The notes under the pieces: generated by a model
What the model saw: only the letters and a program-made list of their open reading frames with translations
Told to the model about the DNA's origin: nothing
The model's database searches: none
Translations under genes and position numbers: made by a program
NCBI GenBank assembly: GCA_942159475.1
Contig: OW804095.1
Location: 148,356,808 to 148,420,807 of the forward strand
Length of the DNA: 64,000 nucleotides
From: Sthenelais limicola
Taxonomy: Eukaryota; Annelida; Polychaeta; Phyllodocida; Sigalionidae
Direction of reading: 5' to 3'
In this document: positions 19,891-31,771 of the stretch, piece after piece
Position numbering within the stretch: position 1 is the stretch's first letter
How the letters are laid out: every line of letters starts with the position of its first letter

Positions 19891-20125
19891 GGGTCATATT
19901 TTCAGAAAATGTACAATTCGCCTTCACCAATCCCCTCGAATAACCCAAATTTAAGGCAAAAATCAGGTTCAAAATACAGTTCAACATAACCAAACTGATT
20001 TAGTGAATGAATACAATTCAGAATACACTCAGATATTGTCAGTATTTATCATTTTTCACTCTAATTTAGCAGAATTTGAGAGATGTGTAGAACTGTGGAT
20101 TGTGCATTTTTTGTAAATCTGACCC
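19891..20125 (-). mobile_element. Family A MITE, diverged
   Basis: Body intermediate between subfamilies. Both ends carry substitutions. Flanks ATAT/ATAT. Confidence 0.85.
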
Positions 20126-20544
20126 ATATCTTCATTCACTGAATATAGAAAATAAAAAAAACCCAGCTTTTCCGTTTAATATTCACAAGAACCATTATAT
20201 ACTTTACTTAATGTCTAGCTTACGATCATTAATGCTAGCAAAACCACATTCACAAATAAGGAAAACCAACTTAAACCACAAAACAACTCAGCCTCTAAAT
20301 GATATGCTTGATTCACTAAGTATAGCCTGGAGGTCCTATGTAGAGGAGGTATATTAAATGCTCTTTCCCTGGCCTAGTGCGGGCCAGCCCAGGGTTTATT
20401 TATCCCACCTATTAGATACCAGCACATAAAAACATAGCCGCTGCTGTGTAATTCAATATCCGGGGGAGGTGGATAATTAGATCTGGCTCATATTTACAGG
20501 CAGCCTCGTGCCACGCCCAGTCTAGAGCACCACAGTCACTCTAC

Positions 20545-21300
20545 AGCTTGGTGAAGTCATTGCTCTAGTGAAAAACATTGGAGGACCCACGAGAAAGAGG
20601 GCATATATTGGTTTTTATCACAAGTTTATTAAATATCAAGTAAATTCTATTCATTGTATTATATAATTAGAATGTGCAAAAATATTGAAGTATTTAAAGG
20701 GTCAGATCGTCAGAAAATGTACAATTTGCAGCTGTACACATTTAACAAATTATGCTAAATTAGGCTGCATTTTGGTCAATACTAGGTAAATTCGGGTATA
20801 TGTGGCATTGCATTAATTCTAGCAACCTGTTTGGTAAGGTTGAACTATTTTTCTAACTTCATTTTCGTCTGACATTTGGGTTATTTTAGAGAATTGGTGA
20901 GGGCGAATTGTACATTTTCTGACGATTTCACCCATAAGTTGATGTCAGAATCTAGGACTAGGTGAAATCATTGCTCTACCGCAAACCATTGGAGGACCCA
21001 AGGCAAAGAAGATAGATATTAAGTTGTTACATATCCAGTAATTTCTGAGGAGTTATTCACTTTAGTCCGTAAATTAAACTTGCATAGATATAAAAGTCAG
21101 ATGTCAGTCTCTCACGAACATTGGAGGACCCAACGGCAAGAGAACATATATTTCCCACATATTAGATCAATTCTATTGAAATTATTCATGTTATTCTATA
21201 ACTAAACTAAAATGTATTTTCCACCTATTAAATATCAAGTAGTTTCTGAGGGAATTATTCATTTTATTCTATAACCACATGCACAAATCCTGAAACATTA
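20545..21300. repeat. Degenerate tandem repeat split by a family A element
   Basis: CATTGGAGGACCCA followed by AAGA/AAGAGG and an AT-rich tail (ATCAAGTA.TTTCTGAGG.ATTATTCA) recurs at about 20577, 20989 and 21119, with a fourth partial tail near 21225. The family A copy at 20699-20933 sits between the first and second units. Confidence 0.7.
20699..20933 (+). mobile_element. Family A MITE, subfamily a
   Basis: Ends are present with substitutions (right end TTTCACCC). The flanks do not form a clean 4-bp duplication. Confidence 0.85.
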
Positions 21301-21496
21301 CCTTGTATAAGTCAATATCAAACTACTGTACAGACAGAACTTGGGTTTAACAATCGGGAAGGTTAACAGATGAAATAATTATATGTTTTTAGATGGAATG
21401 CATTGAGCGGTTGTTCTGAATTAGCGTATCAGACGCACAAGCAGTGTAACTGTATGTATAATCAAGTGTGGCAAAGCCACAAGCAATGATTGATTT

Positions 21497-21905
21497 TTGA
21501 TTTAGATTGATTTAGAAAATATTTTATTCAGGTCTACAACATTTCCACACGTATATAGTATGAATATTTTCAGGACAGCCTGATCGAAATAACAGATGGT
21601 GACAAGAGATTTATACATCAACTCTACTGAGAACAGTACATGATACGTTTACATAATCTAAATAAGTTAAATTTATATAATACTCATGTTAGGTAAGGTA
21701 TAATAAAATAAAATGAAAGAAGAAAGTTAAAAACAAGGATTCCAACTCATTTCACCTTATCAATGGCGAGTTTTTGAGAGGAGGGAGAATTAAAAACATT
21801 ATGATACAGTTTTATCGACGCCGTGCTCTTTCATATTAACCATTAATAATCAAGAATACATCATTTATTTGTACATAACATACAGTCAGATACAGTCTTT
21901 CAGAA
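21497..21905 (-). mobile_element. Family H retroposon tail, copy 1
   Basis: TTTAGAAAATATTTTATTCA through TTATCGACGCCGTGCTCTTT is about 80-90% alike, in the same orientation, to 31330-31730. On - it ends AATAAAATATTTTCTAAATC with AAATCT-type repeats, as expected for a LINE-like 3' end with a short tandem tail. No reverse-transcriptase frame is included. Confidence 0.6.
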
Positions 21906-22319
21906 CTGCCACAAGTGTGTATTCTATATGTATATCCCAACCACCATGTTCAAATGGCGAAATTACCTTGTGCGATCATTCCCCCAACATTGTTGTCATG
22001 AAACAGAATTAGCACCTTAGTAACAAGCTAAATGGTAATGTTATGGATATAAATGATAGTACTCCATTTCTTGTTATGAAAGACATTGCCTACAAGATAA
22101 ATGTCAAATCGATATAACTATAAGCTACAAATGGATCTATGGGTCCTGGTCCCCGTTGCATAAACTGTACCAGTGAAAATGGTCTCAAGACTGTGTGTGC
22201 CCAGATTGGTGTTTTGATTGGTTTCGAAACCGTTTTTGAGGCTTGAAGACACCTCCAACACACTTTCAATACACCTCCAACACTTTCAATACATGTCCAA
22301 CACAGATCTCAGAGCATGT

Positions 22320-22490
22320 CCAAAGTGCCTTTCTATCTCTTTTCTCTGTCTCTCTCTCCCTTCTTCTCTATCTCTTTTTCCTGGGTACGATAATAAACTG
22401 CCTCCCTCTCAGCTCTCCCGCCCTTGATATAACCATATTAAATGTGTTGATAAGGGGGTAAAGCAACCAATCTCACTCACTCACTCCTAA
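22320..22490 (+). mobile_element. Family E retroposon, copy 1
   Basis: AAGTGCCTTTCTATCTCT through GCAACCAATCTCACTCACTC matches the complete copy at 57317-57501. The first ~15 bases of the element are missing. Ends in a CTCA tandem tail. Confidence 0.75.
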
Positions 22491-22986
22491 GTGTTTTGGA
22501 GGTGTGTTCAACCTGATTTCATGTTTGAAGTAACAATGTATAGCCTTGAAAATTAATTCCATTATGAAAAAATGCATAGCAATATACATGAACTATATGT
22601 ACACAAGTTTTCATATTTTTAAGGACAGTTTATAAGGGACACTATTTTAGAGACATTGTTAAATAGCAGGCAGCTCCACCTTGTGTTTATTGACAGAACA
22701 GATATAATATTGGGAAGTGAGGGGTGTGTGAGGGGGGGGGGGGGGAACATTTCTTCTTTCTTGTGTCTGTAGGGTGGAGTGAATTTAAAATAAAAAAGTT
22801 GTACAAATGTTACAATCACAACAATTATTCACCCACTAAAATGATACACTACATAGGCTTCTGTGAGTGACAGTCATTCTTTTGCAAATACAATTTACAT
22901 CGAGTAACAAAGAACAATAATACCTAGCCTCACCTGCCCCTACTCACAGCTTGGAAACAAGATTGACAGGCTGTAAATTCTGATGT

Positions 22987-23223
22987 GGGTCAGATTTTCA
23001 GAAAATGTACAATTCACCTTCACCAGTCCTCTCAAATATCCCAAATTTCAGACGAAAATAAAGTTCAAAACACAATTGAACCTAACCAAACGGATTGCTA
23101 GAATCAATGCAATGCCAAATATATACTCGAATTTTCCTAGTATTGGCTATTTTTCAGTCTAATTTAGCAGAATTTACTAAATGTGTACAGCTGACAATTG
23201 TACATTTTCTGGAAATCTGACCC
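22987..23223 (-). mobile_element. Family A MITE, subfamily a
   Basis: Both ends are near intact. Flanks ATGT/ATGT. Confidence 0.9.
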
Positions 23224-23633
23224 ATGTGTGTCTGCATAGCTGAGAATGCATTTTTAACGTTGTGGATTGGTATGGAATTGGTTATTAATGAGGATCATAA
23301 TTGAAAATATATTTTTCTACCTTTATTAATACATGTATAACGATATATCATATAAACTATCATATTTATGATACATCACAATTATACACCCTTAGACGTA
23401 ATGTATATAGTAATAGTGTAGAGCAAATATTTGTAAATCCCTCATTATTCACAGAGCCTTTTTGTTTTTCAACAAATTCAAATCATATATGTAATGTGTT
23501 CTTTGCCACCTTACGGAAATCTGCGGCAAAACTCTTATGTATCAAGATATTTTCCCCACATCAAATTTCGAAACCAACACCGTTCCAACACTGTTCCAAC
23601 GCAGAATGCCTATTATACAATACAATACATAGA

Positions 23634-23794
23634 TAGAACCTGATGAGAATGTGGTACAAGGGACACTATTATACTGTCCAAGATGTTTGTTTTTTCGTGG
23701 CCCACGAGCCGATAGGCGAGTGGGTTACGAAAAAAACAAACTTCGAGGACAGTGTAATAGTGTCCCGAGTACCACATTCGAATTTAGGTTCTAT
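23634..23794. mobile_element. Fold-back MITE, ~70-bp arms
   Basis: The left arm runs from ATAGAACCT through GTGGTACAAGGGACACTA and TTTGTTTTTTCGTGGCCCA; the right arm is its near-complement ending AGGTTCTAT. The loop is about 16 bases (CGAGCCGATAGGCGAG, itself partly palindromic). No coding capacity. The small frames at 23643-23885 read through the arm. Confidence 0.8.
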
Positions 23795-24398
23795 ATTTAC
23801 TCCCACGTTGCTATGCTTACCTTATATGTCTATGTTTACTGGGGACAGGAAGTCATACCACACGCGTGAAACTGGTGCAAATTAACACACTACTCCCGCC
23901 CATACAAATAGCATGTGGTACATACATCAACGTGGAGTAAAATACAATACAAAACAACTTTCAGCACAGTACCAACACAGAACCAGTACGATACCAAAAC
24001 AGTACACCTTTTTATTCAACGGGGGCTAGGACACAAACATCATTATACGTTTAAAGGTAGAAAGCTGTGCAAGTTTAGTATAGAAACCTTTTGTCTGTTC
24101 CTTTTTTCTACCAATTTTTCACTTAATGAAACAGACAGAAATTGGAATCCAAGGGTCTTGAAAACGGAGGACAATGTGAGTTTTTACCATTTACTCTACA
24201 AGCTGAGAATGTTACATCTGCGGCCCTGAGGTTTTTGCTGCCTGCCTGGCTGCAGGATCCCACGGATCGCTTACAGCCTTTTTATACTCTGCCTCCTTCC
24301 TTCTGTCCTTCTCAGCAACTTCTCTCTTACATCTAGAGACAGAAAGGAATAATGATGGCACGCACCCAGGTTTGTGCGGGAGACTGTTGAATGTATGT

Positions 24399-24633
24399 GG
24401 GTCAGATTTTCAGAAAATGTACAATTCAACTTCGCCAATCTTCTCAAATAACCCAAATTTCAGACGAAAATAAACTTCAAAAAACAGTTCAACCTAGCCA
24501 AACAGATTGCTAGAATCAATGCAATGCCGAATATACTCGAATTTACCTAGTATTGACCAAATTGGAGCCTAATTTAGCAGAATTTACTAAATGTGTACAG
24601 CTGCCAATTGTACATTTCCAGAAAATCTGACCC
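24399..24633 (-). mobile_element. Family A MITE, subfamily a
   Basis: Both ends are present. Flanks ATGT/ATGT. Confidence 0.9.
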
Positions 24634-24666
24634 ATGTGTATAGGGTTGTTTTTTATTAACATATGG

Positions 24667-24705
24667 CACGTGTTACAGGAAAATGAGTCATAAGTCGCAA
24701 GAACA
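24667..24705 (+). mobile_element. Solo family B terminal repeat
   Basis: CACGTGTTACAGGAAAATGA followed by GTCATAAGTCGCAA, with no matching body or second end nearby. Confidence 0.7.
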
Positions 24706-24977
24706 AAGATCTATTTATGATTTGTCCCACCCACCCCACTTTCGAAATGATAACAAACTGTATAATTATAGTATTGTATCATATATTATTTAAGGCCAAG
24801 GTGTTTTCTGTTTCAAATTATACATATTTTCTTGTGTTTAGTTTGAAAATATTGTAACATTTGAGAATTTAATATCATATATTTATAAATATGATGGTCT
24901 ACGTCCCACTGACTTGGCCCACAGTCAATGTTGGAAGCAATGTCCAATTTCTTATAATTAGTGCATGATCGCACAGA

Positions 24978-25383
24978 AGATGTGTTTCAGGAAAATGAGT
25001 CATAAGTCGCCAAATTGATATTTTTCAAAGTGATATATTCCCAAAATCTCTTTGTAGGAATGTTCTCATTTTTGGTATGACTAACGCTGGATGAAGTATA
25101 AATACATGTACCAAAATGCAAGACAGTGTATCAAATATTGCCATGCATCTATAGGGTCATCCCATAGAGTATATTTAGCGACTTTGATAGTAATTGTCCA
25201 CGCAAAAATATTGAAACTTTTTTTTCAGAAATAAAAATATCAAACTTAAGATATAGAAATACTTATTAGATGCCCTTAATGTTTATATTCATTGGAATCC
25301 CCTTGGTCTCATCTTTTCAAATATGATAATATCACAAAATCTTATTTTTGCGACTTATGACTCATTTTCCTGAAACACATCAC
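24978..25383 (+). mobile_element. Family B element, complete
   Basis: About 405 bp with both ends. The first bases of the left terminus are altered (AAGATGTG in place of GTGATGTG). The flanking duplication is unclear. Confidence 0.85.
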
Positions 25384-25539
25384 AGATGGGAAATGTGTTA
25401 ATGGGAAGTTTTTAGTCCCCACTCTCACATTCTCTCATGGATTTCTTGCCTTACTTCGGCAAATAGAAACACGAAACTACGAATAGAGATTCTATGCTTC
25501 ATTGTCCCATATGTCACTCTGACAGCGTAGTAAATAGAA

Positions 25540-25773
25540 GGGTCAGATTCTCAGAAAATGTACAATTGGTAGCTCTACACATTTAGTAAATTAGGCTAAA
25601 TTAGGCTGAAAAATGAAGAATACCAAGTATATCTGAGTATATTTGGTTTCACATTGATTTAATATATCAGTTCTGTTATGTTAACTGCATTTTGAAGCTC
25701 ATTTTTGTCTGAAATCTGGGCTATGTGAGAGGATTGCTGAAGGCGAATTGTACATTTTCTGAAAATCTGACCC
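25540..25773 (+). mobile_element. Family A MITE, subfamily b
   Basis: Both ends are present. Flanks AGAA/AGAA, a clean non-palindromic 4-bp duplication. Confidence 0.92.
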
Positions 25774-25784
25774 AGAAGGCCTCA

Positions 25785-25905
25785 GTTATTAAAGGATTAA
25801 TGACCGACACTGAGGGGCTGCTGGTGCACTGTTTGGTGCATAAGGGAGTATACACAAACGATGCACCAGTAGGCCCGAAATGGAAGGTTATTAATCCTTT
25901 TAGTA
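25785..25905. mobile_element. Family N fold-back element, copy 1
   Basis: Outer arms ATTAAAGGATTAATGACC / GGTTATTAATCCTTTTAG and inner arms CTGGTGCAC / GTGCACCAG-like. A related copy lies at 29125-29240. Confidence 0.65.
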
Positions 25906-26509
25906 TGTGCCTTAGTTGGTATGCCTTAGTTGGCCTTAGTTAGTATGGACCTTTGTTGGTCGTCAGAATATCTATAATCCAGTCAGGTTCAGAAGGCAGT
26001 TTTGACTCCCTGAGTCTCAGGGAGTCATTAACACTTTAGCCTTAGTCTTAGCCTTGCGGTTAAGCTTATCGCTGGATGTGGTATCGAGGAATGTGGGGTG
26101 TCTGGATAGGACTGAATCGGCAGTTTTACACATCTAGTAAATAGCAAAGAAGATGTCCCGGTAATACCGATGTATTGACAATTTGTGGAGCCAAAGTGTT
26201 AAAATTAGTGCGGTCCCTCTGTATCATATATATGATTTTTATTTCAATGAACATTAACCGGAACAGGACAAAGAGTTTCTGTAAGCATTAATGATAACAT
26301 GCAGTAGTAATAGATCACCCAAGTGATTTTGTACAAAATTTCATATTGGTTTGATTGCGCAGTTAACTGACATGGATGTGTAAATCTTATAAACTTGAAC
26401 TGTTTAATTACTAACTCTCCAATACGTCTGTAGTCGAGCCTTCTTCTTATTGGCATTATTGCAGGTCTCTAATCACTAATTGTACAGATGTTGGTGCATG
26501 GTCCCATAT

Positions 26510-27120
26510 GGGTCAGATTTTCAGAAAATGTACAATTGGCAGCTGTACACATTTAGTAAATTCTGCTAAATTAGGCTGCAATTTGGTCAATACTTTTAGC
26601 AAATGGCCCGATGGAGGGTTCAAACTGATCGAGACCCATCAGAAAACGGGACGAACCCCGAAGGGGTGAGTTCCCGTTTTCTGATGGGTCGAGATCAGTT
26701 TGAACACGAACAGAGGGCCATTTGCTATTTATTACACACTCTATTTGGATGTTAAAAAGTAAATTTAACTTGTTAAGCCTATAGTTTAACTCGAGGAGGC
26801 TTCATTCACCGCAATTTGTAGGCCTAAGTTATGCGGTCGGGACGACATCATCTGGCCTACGCTGCACCAATGAAATTGCGTCTTTGGCCGAACGGCACAC
26901 GTGAGCGGTTCGTATCAACCGAACTGCACCCCCAAACTGCACCTTTCTAACTGGTCACGTGTGTAATAATAGGTAAATTCGAATATATTCGGCATTGCAT
27001 TGATTCTAGCAATCTGTTTGGTTAGGTTGAACTGTATTTTGAACTTTATTTTCGTCTGAAATCTGGGTTATTTGAGAAGATTGGCGAAGTTGAATTGTAC
27101 ATTTTCTGAAAATCTGACCC
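26510..27120 (+). mobile_element. Family A MITE, subfamily a, split by a D element
   Basis: The left part (26510 to about 26595) stops in GTCAATACT and the right part resumes at AGGTAAATTC near 26969, exactly where an uninterrupted copy is continuous. Flanks ATAT/ATAT. Joined length is about 235 bases. Confidence 0.88.
26596..26968. mobile_element. Family D element with 31-bp hairpin, nested in family A
   Basis: The outer pair TTTAGCAAATGGC / GCCATTTGCTA encloses a hairpin whose arms (26621-26651 and 26672-26702) are complementary over 31 bases with two mismatches. Beyond it comes TTATTACACAC, mirrored at the right limit as GTGTGTAATAA. A related, degraded copy starts at 42838. Non-coding. 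Confidence 0.75.
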
Positions 27121-27437
27121 ATATACAGAAACAACTGTTGATGAATACCTCCCCGAGTGCGGCACAATTGCTGCATATAAATAAATGAAGACTCCCTGCG
27201 CCGCAATGTCCGATACATCACAGGCTGACAAATGAACCTATAAATTCAGTGAGCGTCACCAGACTCGATGTATTATTAATTGATACACGTCAAAATGTCC
27301 CACCAACTTAAAAGATGCAGTAAGATTGCCTCCTCCAACTTGCTGATTGATGCAGGCTTGTTAGCTACAGAGGGTAGTTTATCTTCAGGCTCTGTGGCCC
27401 GGCTCATTGGTGTTAGAGCAGGTATAACTGCATTTAT

Positions 27438-27674
27438 GGGTCAGATTTTCAGAAAATGCACAATTCACCTCTACCAATCTTCTCAAATAACCCACATTTC
27501 AGACGGAAATAAAGTTCAAAATAGAGTTCAACCTAACCAAACAGATTGCTAGAATCAATGCAATATGTCACATTTACTCGTTTTTACCTAGTATTGACCA
27601 AATTGCAGCGTAATTTAGCAGAATTTACTAAATGTATACAGCTGCTTATTGTACATTTTCTGAAAATCTGACCC
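27438..27674 (-). mobile_element. Family A MITE, subfamily a
   Basis: Both ends are present. Flanks TTAT/ATAT differ at one base. Confidence 0.87.
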
Positions 27675-27954
27675 ATATATATATGTATAATTTAGATGGA
27701 ATACAACAAGTGATTGTTCTGAAATAGCATATCTGACACGCAAGGAGTGAAAATGTATGTATGAGTGATCATGCATACATTTTTAATCTGAGTGTGTCGG
27801 ATAGACACTCTCGTCTAATGCAACTCCCCCATAGGTATAAATATAATTACAAGGCTGATCACTTCAAAAAGAATAATTAGATTACCATCTTACAGTAGGG
27901 CAGTCCCAGGGGTGCAGCCATAACCAAGGTTTTCTCTGTCCATGCCCTACAGTC

Positions 27955-28210
27955 ATACTACTGGAATCTTGGTATTATTACTGGACATGTCCCTCAGGTG
28001 CTTCTTTATAACTCTTTCTCGTTTTATGATAAGGGTTACTCATTACCCAGATTTGTAGAAAAATCTAAGATTCATTTGTATGGAAACATTTTGAAATCTT
28101 GATATTATTCGGGTCATTTTATGTCATACTGTAATCTTGTATTAATACTGGACTTGTCCCCAGTTCTTCTCAATAACCCTTTCTCATTTCATGATCTTGA
28201 AATTGTGATA
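27955..28210. repeat. Diverged direct repeat, ~168-bp spacing
   Basis: TACTGGAATCTTGGTATTAT... followed by ACTGGACATGTCC..CTTTCTCGTTTTATGAT near 27958-28033 recurs as ATACTGTAATCTTGTATTAA... near 28126-28195. Confidence 0.5.
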
Positions 28211-28455
28211 TATCATTTGGGTTTTTTATATAATATATATGGTTCTCTAAAGAAGGTACAGGAACTTAAAACCCATAGACTAATAAATAACCAACAATTT
28301 ATCCCCAGATTTGATGGGGTTTTTCCTACTATCCCTTAATTATATAGAATAGCTGTGGATATCTTCATTTCAACTACTTTTCAGTGAAAAGAAACTTTCA
28401 CAGAATGAACACTGAGACATGTATTGTTAATTTAATGGAACCAAGGGTAATTATT

Positions 28456-28793
28456 TTAAAGCAACATTCTCAGTTAACATCGATCATAACCTACAGATTA
28501 TCTATTTTTGTTGGCAATGATAACATTTTTTGCGATATTGTATATTGTTGGAATAGTTGAGAAAATAGCTGGGTTGTCCAGTTGTTTGTGCTAAACCCTT
28601 TCTCGTGATGGCATCACTTAAGTAAATATCAATTTATTGCTCACCAGCCGTTTTCTTTTTGCCGATACAACTTCAAATCTTTGTACTTATACATAACAGC
28701 AGTATAATATTGACAAAATCAGTCCTATAAGTCATACTATGAGTACATTTGGGAAGATTGTGTTTCTCGTAATCGCTGAGATTGCAGATTTAA
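28456..28793 (+). mobile_element. Family C element, diverged
   Basis: Starts TTAAAGCAACATTCTCAGTT and ends GCTGAGATTGCAGATTTAA, matching both ends of the 46492 copy with substitutions. The middle is shortened and diverged but keeps ATTGCTCACCAGCCG and CAGTCCTATAAGTCATA. Confidence 0.75.
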
Positions 28794-29124
28794 TGTGCAT
28801 CATCCCAGCCCTCCATCTCCCACTAGGCCAAACACCCTTGGGTTTGTGACTAGAGAAATAAGGGTTATAACAATACCCGAGAGCCAGGGGCTGACGGAAC
28901 AAGCCTGGGTGTGGAAACAACTGTAGACTTAATTACATTAAGGAAACAATGCAGCTCCCCCTCGTGGTGAAGGGTGGAAGTGATGGGAGGCAAGAGTGTG
29001 GGCATTAATTACAAAGTGATCAAGGCTGCCGATGAAGCAGAGCTGATATTTATACTGGGGATGAAGCCTCTGTGTATGGTATGTGCTTGGCCATGCTATG
29101 AGGTGATATGCCTAGAATATCTAT

Positions 29125-29240
29125 TACAGGATTAATGACCAACATTGAGTGGCTACTGGTGCACCGTTTGGTGTATAACATTATTATGTATAAACTATGC
29201 ACTGGCAGGCCCGAAATGGAGGTTATTAATCTTTTTAGTC
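29125..29240. mobile_element. Family N fold-back element, copy 2
   Basis: CAGGATTAATGACCAACATT and GGTTATTAATCTTTTTAG enclose TACTGGTGCACCGTTTGGTG, parallel to 25785-25905. Confidence 0.6.
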
Positions 29241-30400
29241 TCTACTAAGGTGGTTATAGCTGCTGGATTGTTGACGGTATATTGACTATATAAATTGGGG
29301 ATGAAGCCCCTGAGAGGGTATGTGGGTGACCATGCTTTGAGATTCACCATTTGAACATTATTTTTTCCCAAATTGATATCTACTGATAAAGACTGCTATT
29401 TATTTGCATTGTTTTTATCAGTCTCTAGGAGTCGCTTTACTAATTTCTGGATAGAACCATAGGAGCCGATTGCCTGTGCAACTGCACAATTCTGTAAAGA
29501 TCATTTTACCTGGTCTTCGGCCCTGAGAATCAAACAGGCTGGATTCTAGTTTATTTCACAACAGTGCACCACCAACCCCTCAATGCCTGGAATTAATAGT
29601 CGGACAGGGTGCTTGCACACCCGCCTGTATATATATGCACACTTTTGTACACATTCTTTGTACCTTGTACTTTATCTTGTATTTTGTATTCTGTACCTGA
29701 CAATTTACTATAGTTTACTAGTCAACTTGTATCACCTAGTACCATTCTTTCTATCAGTATGTAATAACAAATTTAAGGGGTGTTCGGAAGAGCTGTGACA
29801 GTCACAGACAATATTCCTTTTCCATTCTTTTATTTAATTTGTATGACAACGATTGTATATGTGAAATGGAAATAAAATCTTATAATATAATAATAATCCT
29901 TTTAACAGTGTGCTGACCACTCTAATCACCTTGTTCGACCCGGGTTCCACTGCCCAGTTTGACCATCGGCCATGACAAAACTAGCATTGCTGATGGTGCA
30001 GACTGGACAGTGGATCATGCCTATTAATTACACTCTCTGCGTCCTGTAATAATTTGGAAATTACAGCTTTCAGAGCTCAGTATGTCTCCACCACAGAGTA
30101 AAAATAACCCTGCCATATAACACACTGACTTCACAAAGCATTGTGATGAGTAGGCCTCTCTTTCCACCATAGAAAAATACAGTATTGGATCCTATTTACT
30201 CTCTCTATACAATTGTACTTATAACAGAGATTTCATTCCCTGAGTTACCAATCCCACTTAGGGTCCTCCCAGTAGCCTGGAACAGATCTAGGCATTTGTT
30301 AGAGGCAGTGCGGGGAGGGGGGCGGCGGACGAGTGTGGGGGGGGGGGGGGTGAGAGAAAAGGGGCTGATCATTGCTATAGCTTTAGATATCCTCCAATTA
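29240..30400. other. Unclassified stretch with a possible LINE tail
   Basis: No gene supported. GGAAATAAAATCTTATAATA and short TAATAA repeats near 29868-29895 resemble a + strand LINE 3' end. A G-run lies at 30318-30350. Confidence 0.35.
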
Positions 30401-30409
30401 CTAGTCCAA

Positions 30410-30560
30410 TTTTTTTTATTTTTTTTAAAATAAATTTTATTGCGAAAACATTTTCAGGCGAACCTGATAATATCATGTTACACAAGTTCGAAAATTTACA
30501 TAATTATATCTATATATATTTTGGTTTTTAAGAATTTAAACTTCTAAATAATTACCATGC
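30410..30560 (-). mobile_element. Possible retroposon 3' tail
   Basis: A T-run, AAAATAAA and TTTTATTGCGAAAACATTTT followed by CAGG read on - as a transcript end with AATAAA and poly-A. Similar T-run/TTTTATT arrangements occur at seven other sites in the window. Confidence 0.35.
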
Positions 30561-30773
30561 AAGAAGACATAAGTCTAATGTAATGCCCTTATATCCTGGT
30601 TGTAGTTTAGCTGGTGGTAGCTTTTTGATTGTTTGTCTCTGTGTTGTTTGTATTCCAGATGAGATTTAAATCCAGCTGATTTTCACACTAGGAATTTATC
30701 CAGTCTTAACCGGGAAAGGCACCCAGTCGATGGGTGCGATGGTTGAGGCTTCTTTCACCTTCCGCATGCATGT

Positions 30774-31008
30774 GGGTCAGATTTTCAGAAAATGTACTAT
30801 TCGCCTTCACCAATCCTCTCAAATAACCCAAATTTAAGACAGAAATGAGCTTTAAAATGCTGTTTAACTCAACTGAACTGATACTTTAAATCAATGCTAT
30901 ACCAAATATATTCAGATATACCTGGTATTCATCATTTTTCAGCCTGATGTAGCAGAATTTCCTAAATGTGTAGAGCTGCCAATTGTACATTTTCTGGATA
31001 TCTGACCC
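30774..31008 (-). mobile_element. Family A MITE, subfamily b
   Basis: Both ends are present. Flanks ATGT/ATAT differ at one base. Confidence 0.87.
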
Positions 31009-31329
31009 ATATCTACTGGCTGGAGTGTCTGATATTTCTACTCTAACTGTTCCCGCCCCCTCCTCCCTCTACCATCTGTTCTAGGGCATAACCCCGCCAG
31101 TCAAAAATAGAACTATCAAACTCCCCGACAAACTCCCCGGTCGAAACCCATTGAGGGTAAACCCCAACTAGTGCAAAACCCCACAAAGGATTAATATACC
31201 TTTCAAAGTTTAACAATTGCGTGGTTTTGCCCTTGATGGGTTTTACCCTAGATGGATTCTGTCCCGGGCGTTAAAACACCGTGACACCCCCAGTCAGGAT
31301 GATTCACACAGTGGACATGGGACTTTATT

Positions 31330-31730
31330 AGATTTAGATTTAGAAAATATTTTATTCAGGTCTACAACATTTCCACACACGAAGCATGCATATTTTCAGG
31401 ACAGCCTGAATCATTTAACAGAAAGAAGAAACTAATACATCAACTCTACTGTGAAAAAAATAAAATATGATCAGATGTTGATACAATATACTATTATAGG
31501 CTAGAATTTTTATAGTACAAATTTTACAGACATGATATAATAAAAGTAATAAAAACAAAGTATCCCTGCTCATCTCACATTGTTAGTGGAGAGAGTTTTG
31601 GGAAAAAACAAACTAAGAAACATTATTATACAGTATTATCGACGCCGTGCTCTTTCATATTAACCATTAATAATCAAAAGTATTTCGTATATTTATACAT
31701 TACATATGTATCATTACATTATTCAGACTG
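31330..31730 (-). mobile_element. Family H retroposon tail, copy 2
   Basis: Same orientation and extent as 21497-21905, with TTAGATTTAGATTTAG repeats at the poly-T side and the shared TTATCGACGCCGTGCTCTTT block near 31637. Confidence 0.6.
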
Positions 31731-31751
31731 TGGTGTTCATGGAGTCCCTGC

Positions 31752-31771
31752 CTCCCCCCCCCCCCCCCGCC
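31752..31771. repeat. Poly-C run
   Basis: A run of 16 C with one short interruption. Confidence 0.8.

Noticed and set aside
23643..23885. Small frames over a hairpin at 23.7 kb
   Set aside because: They read through the arm of a fold-back element.
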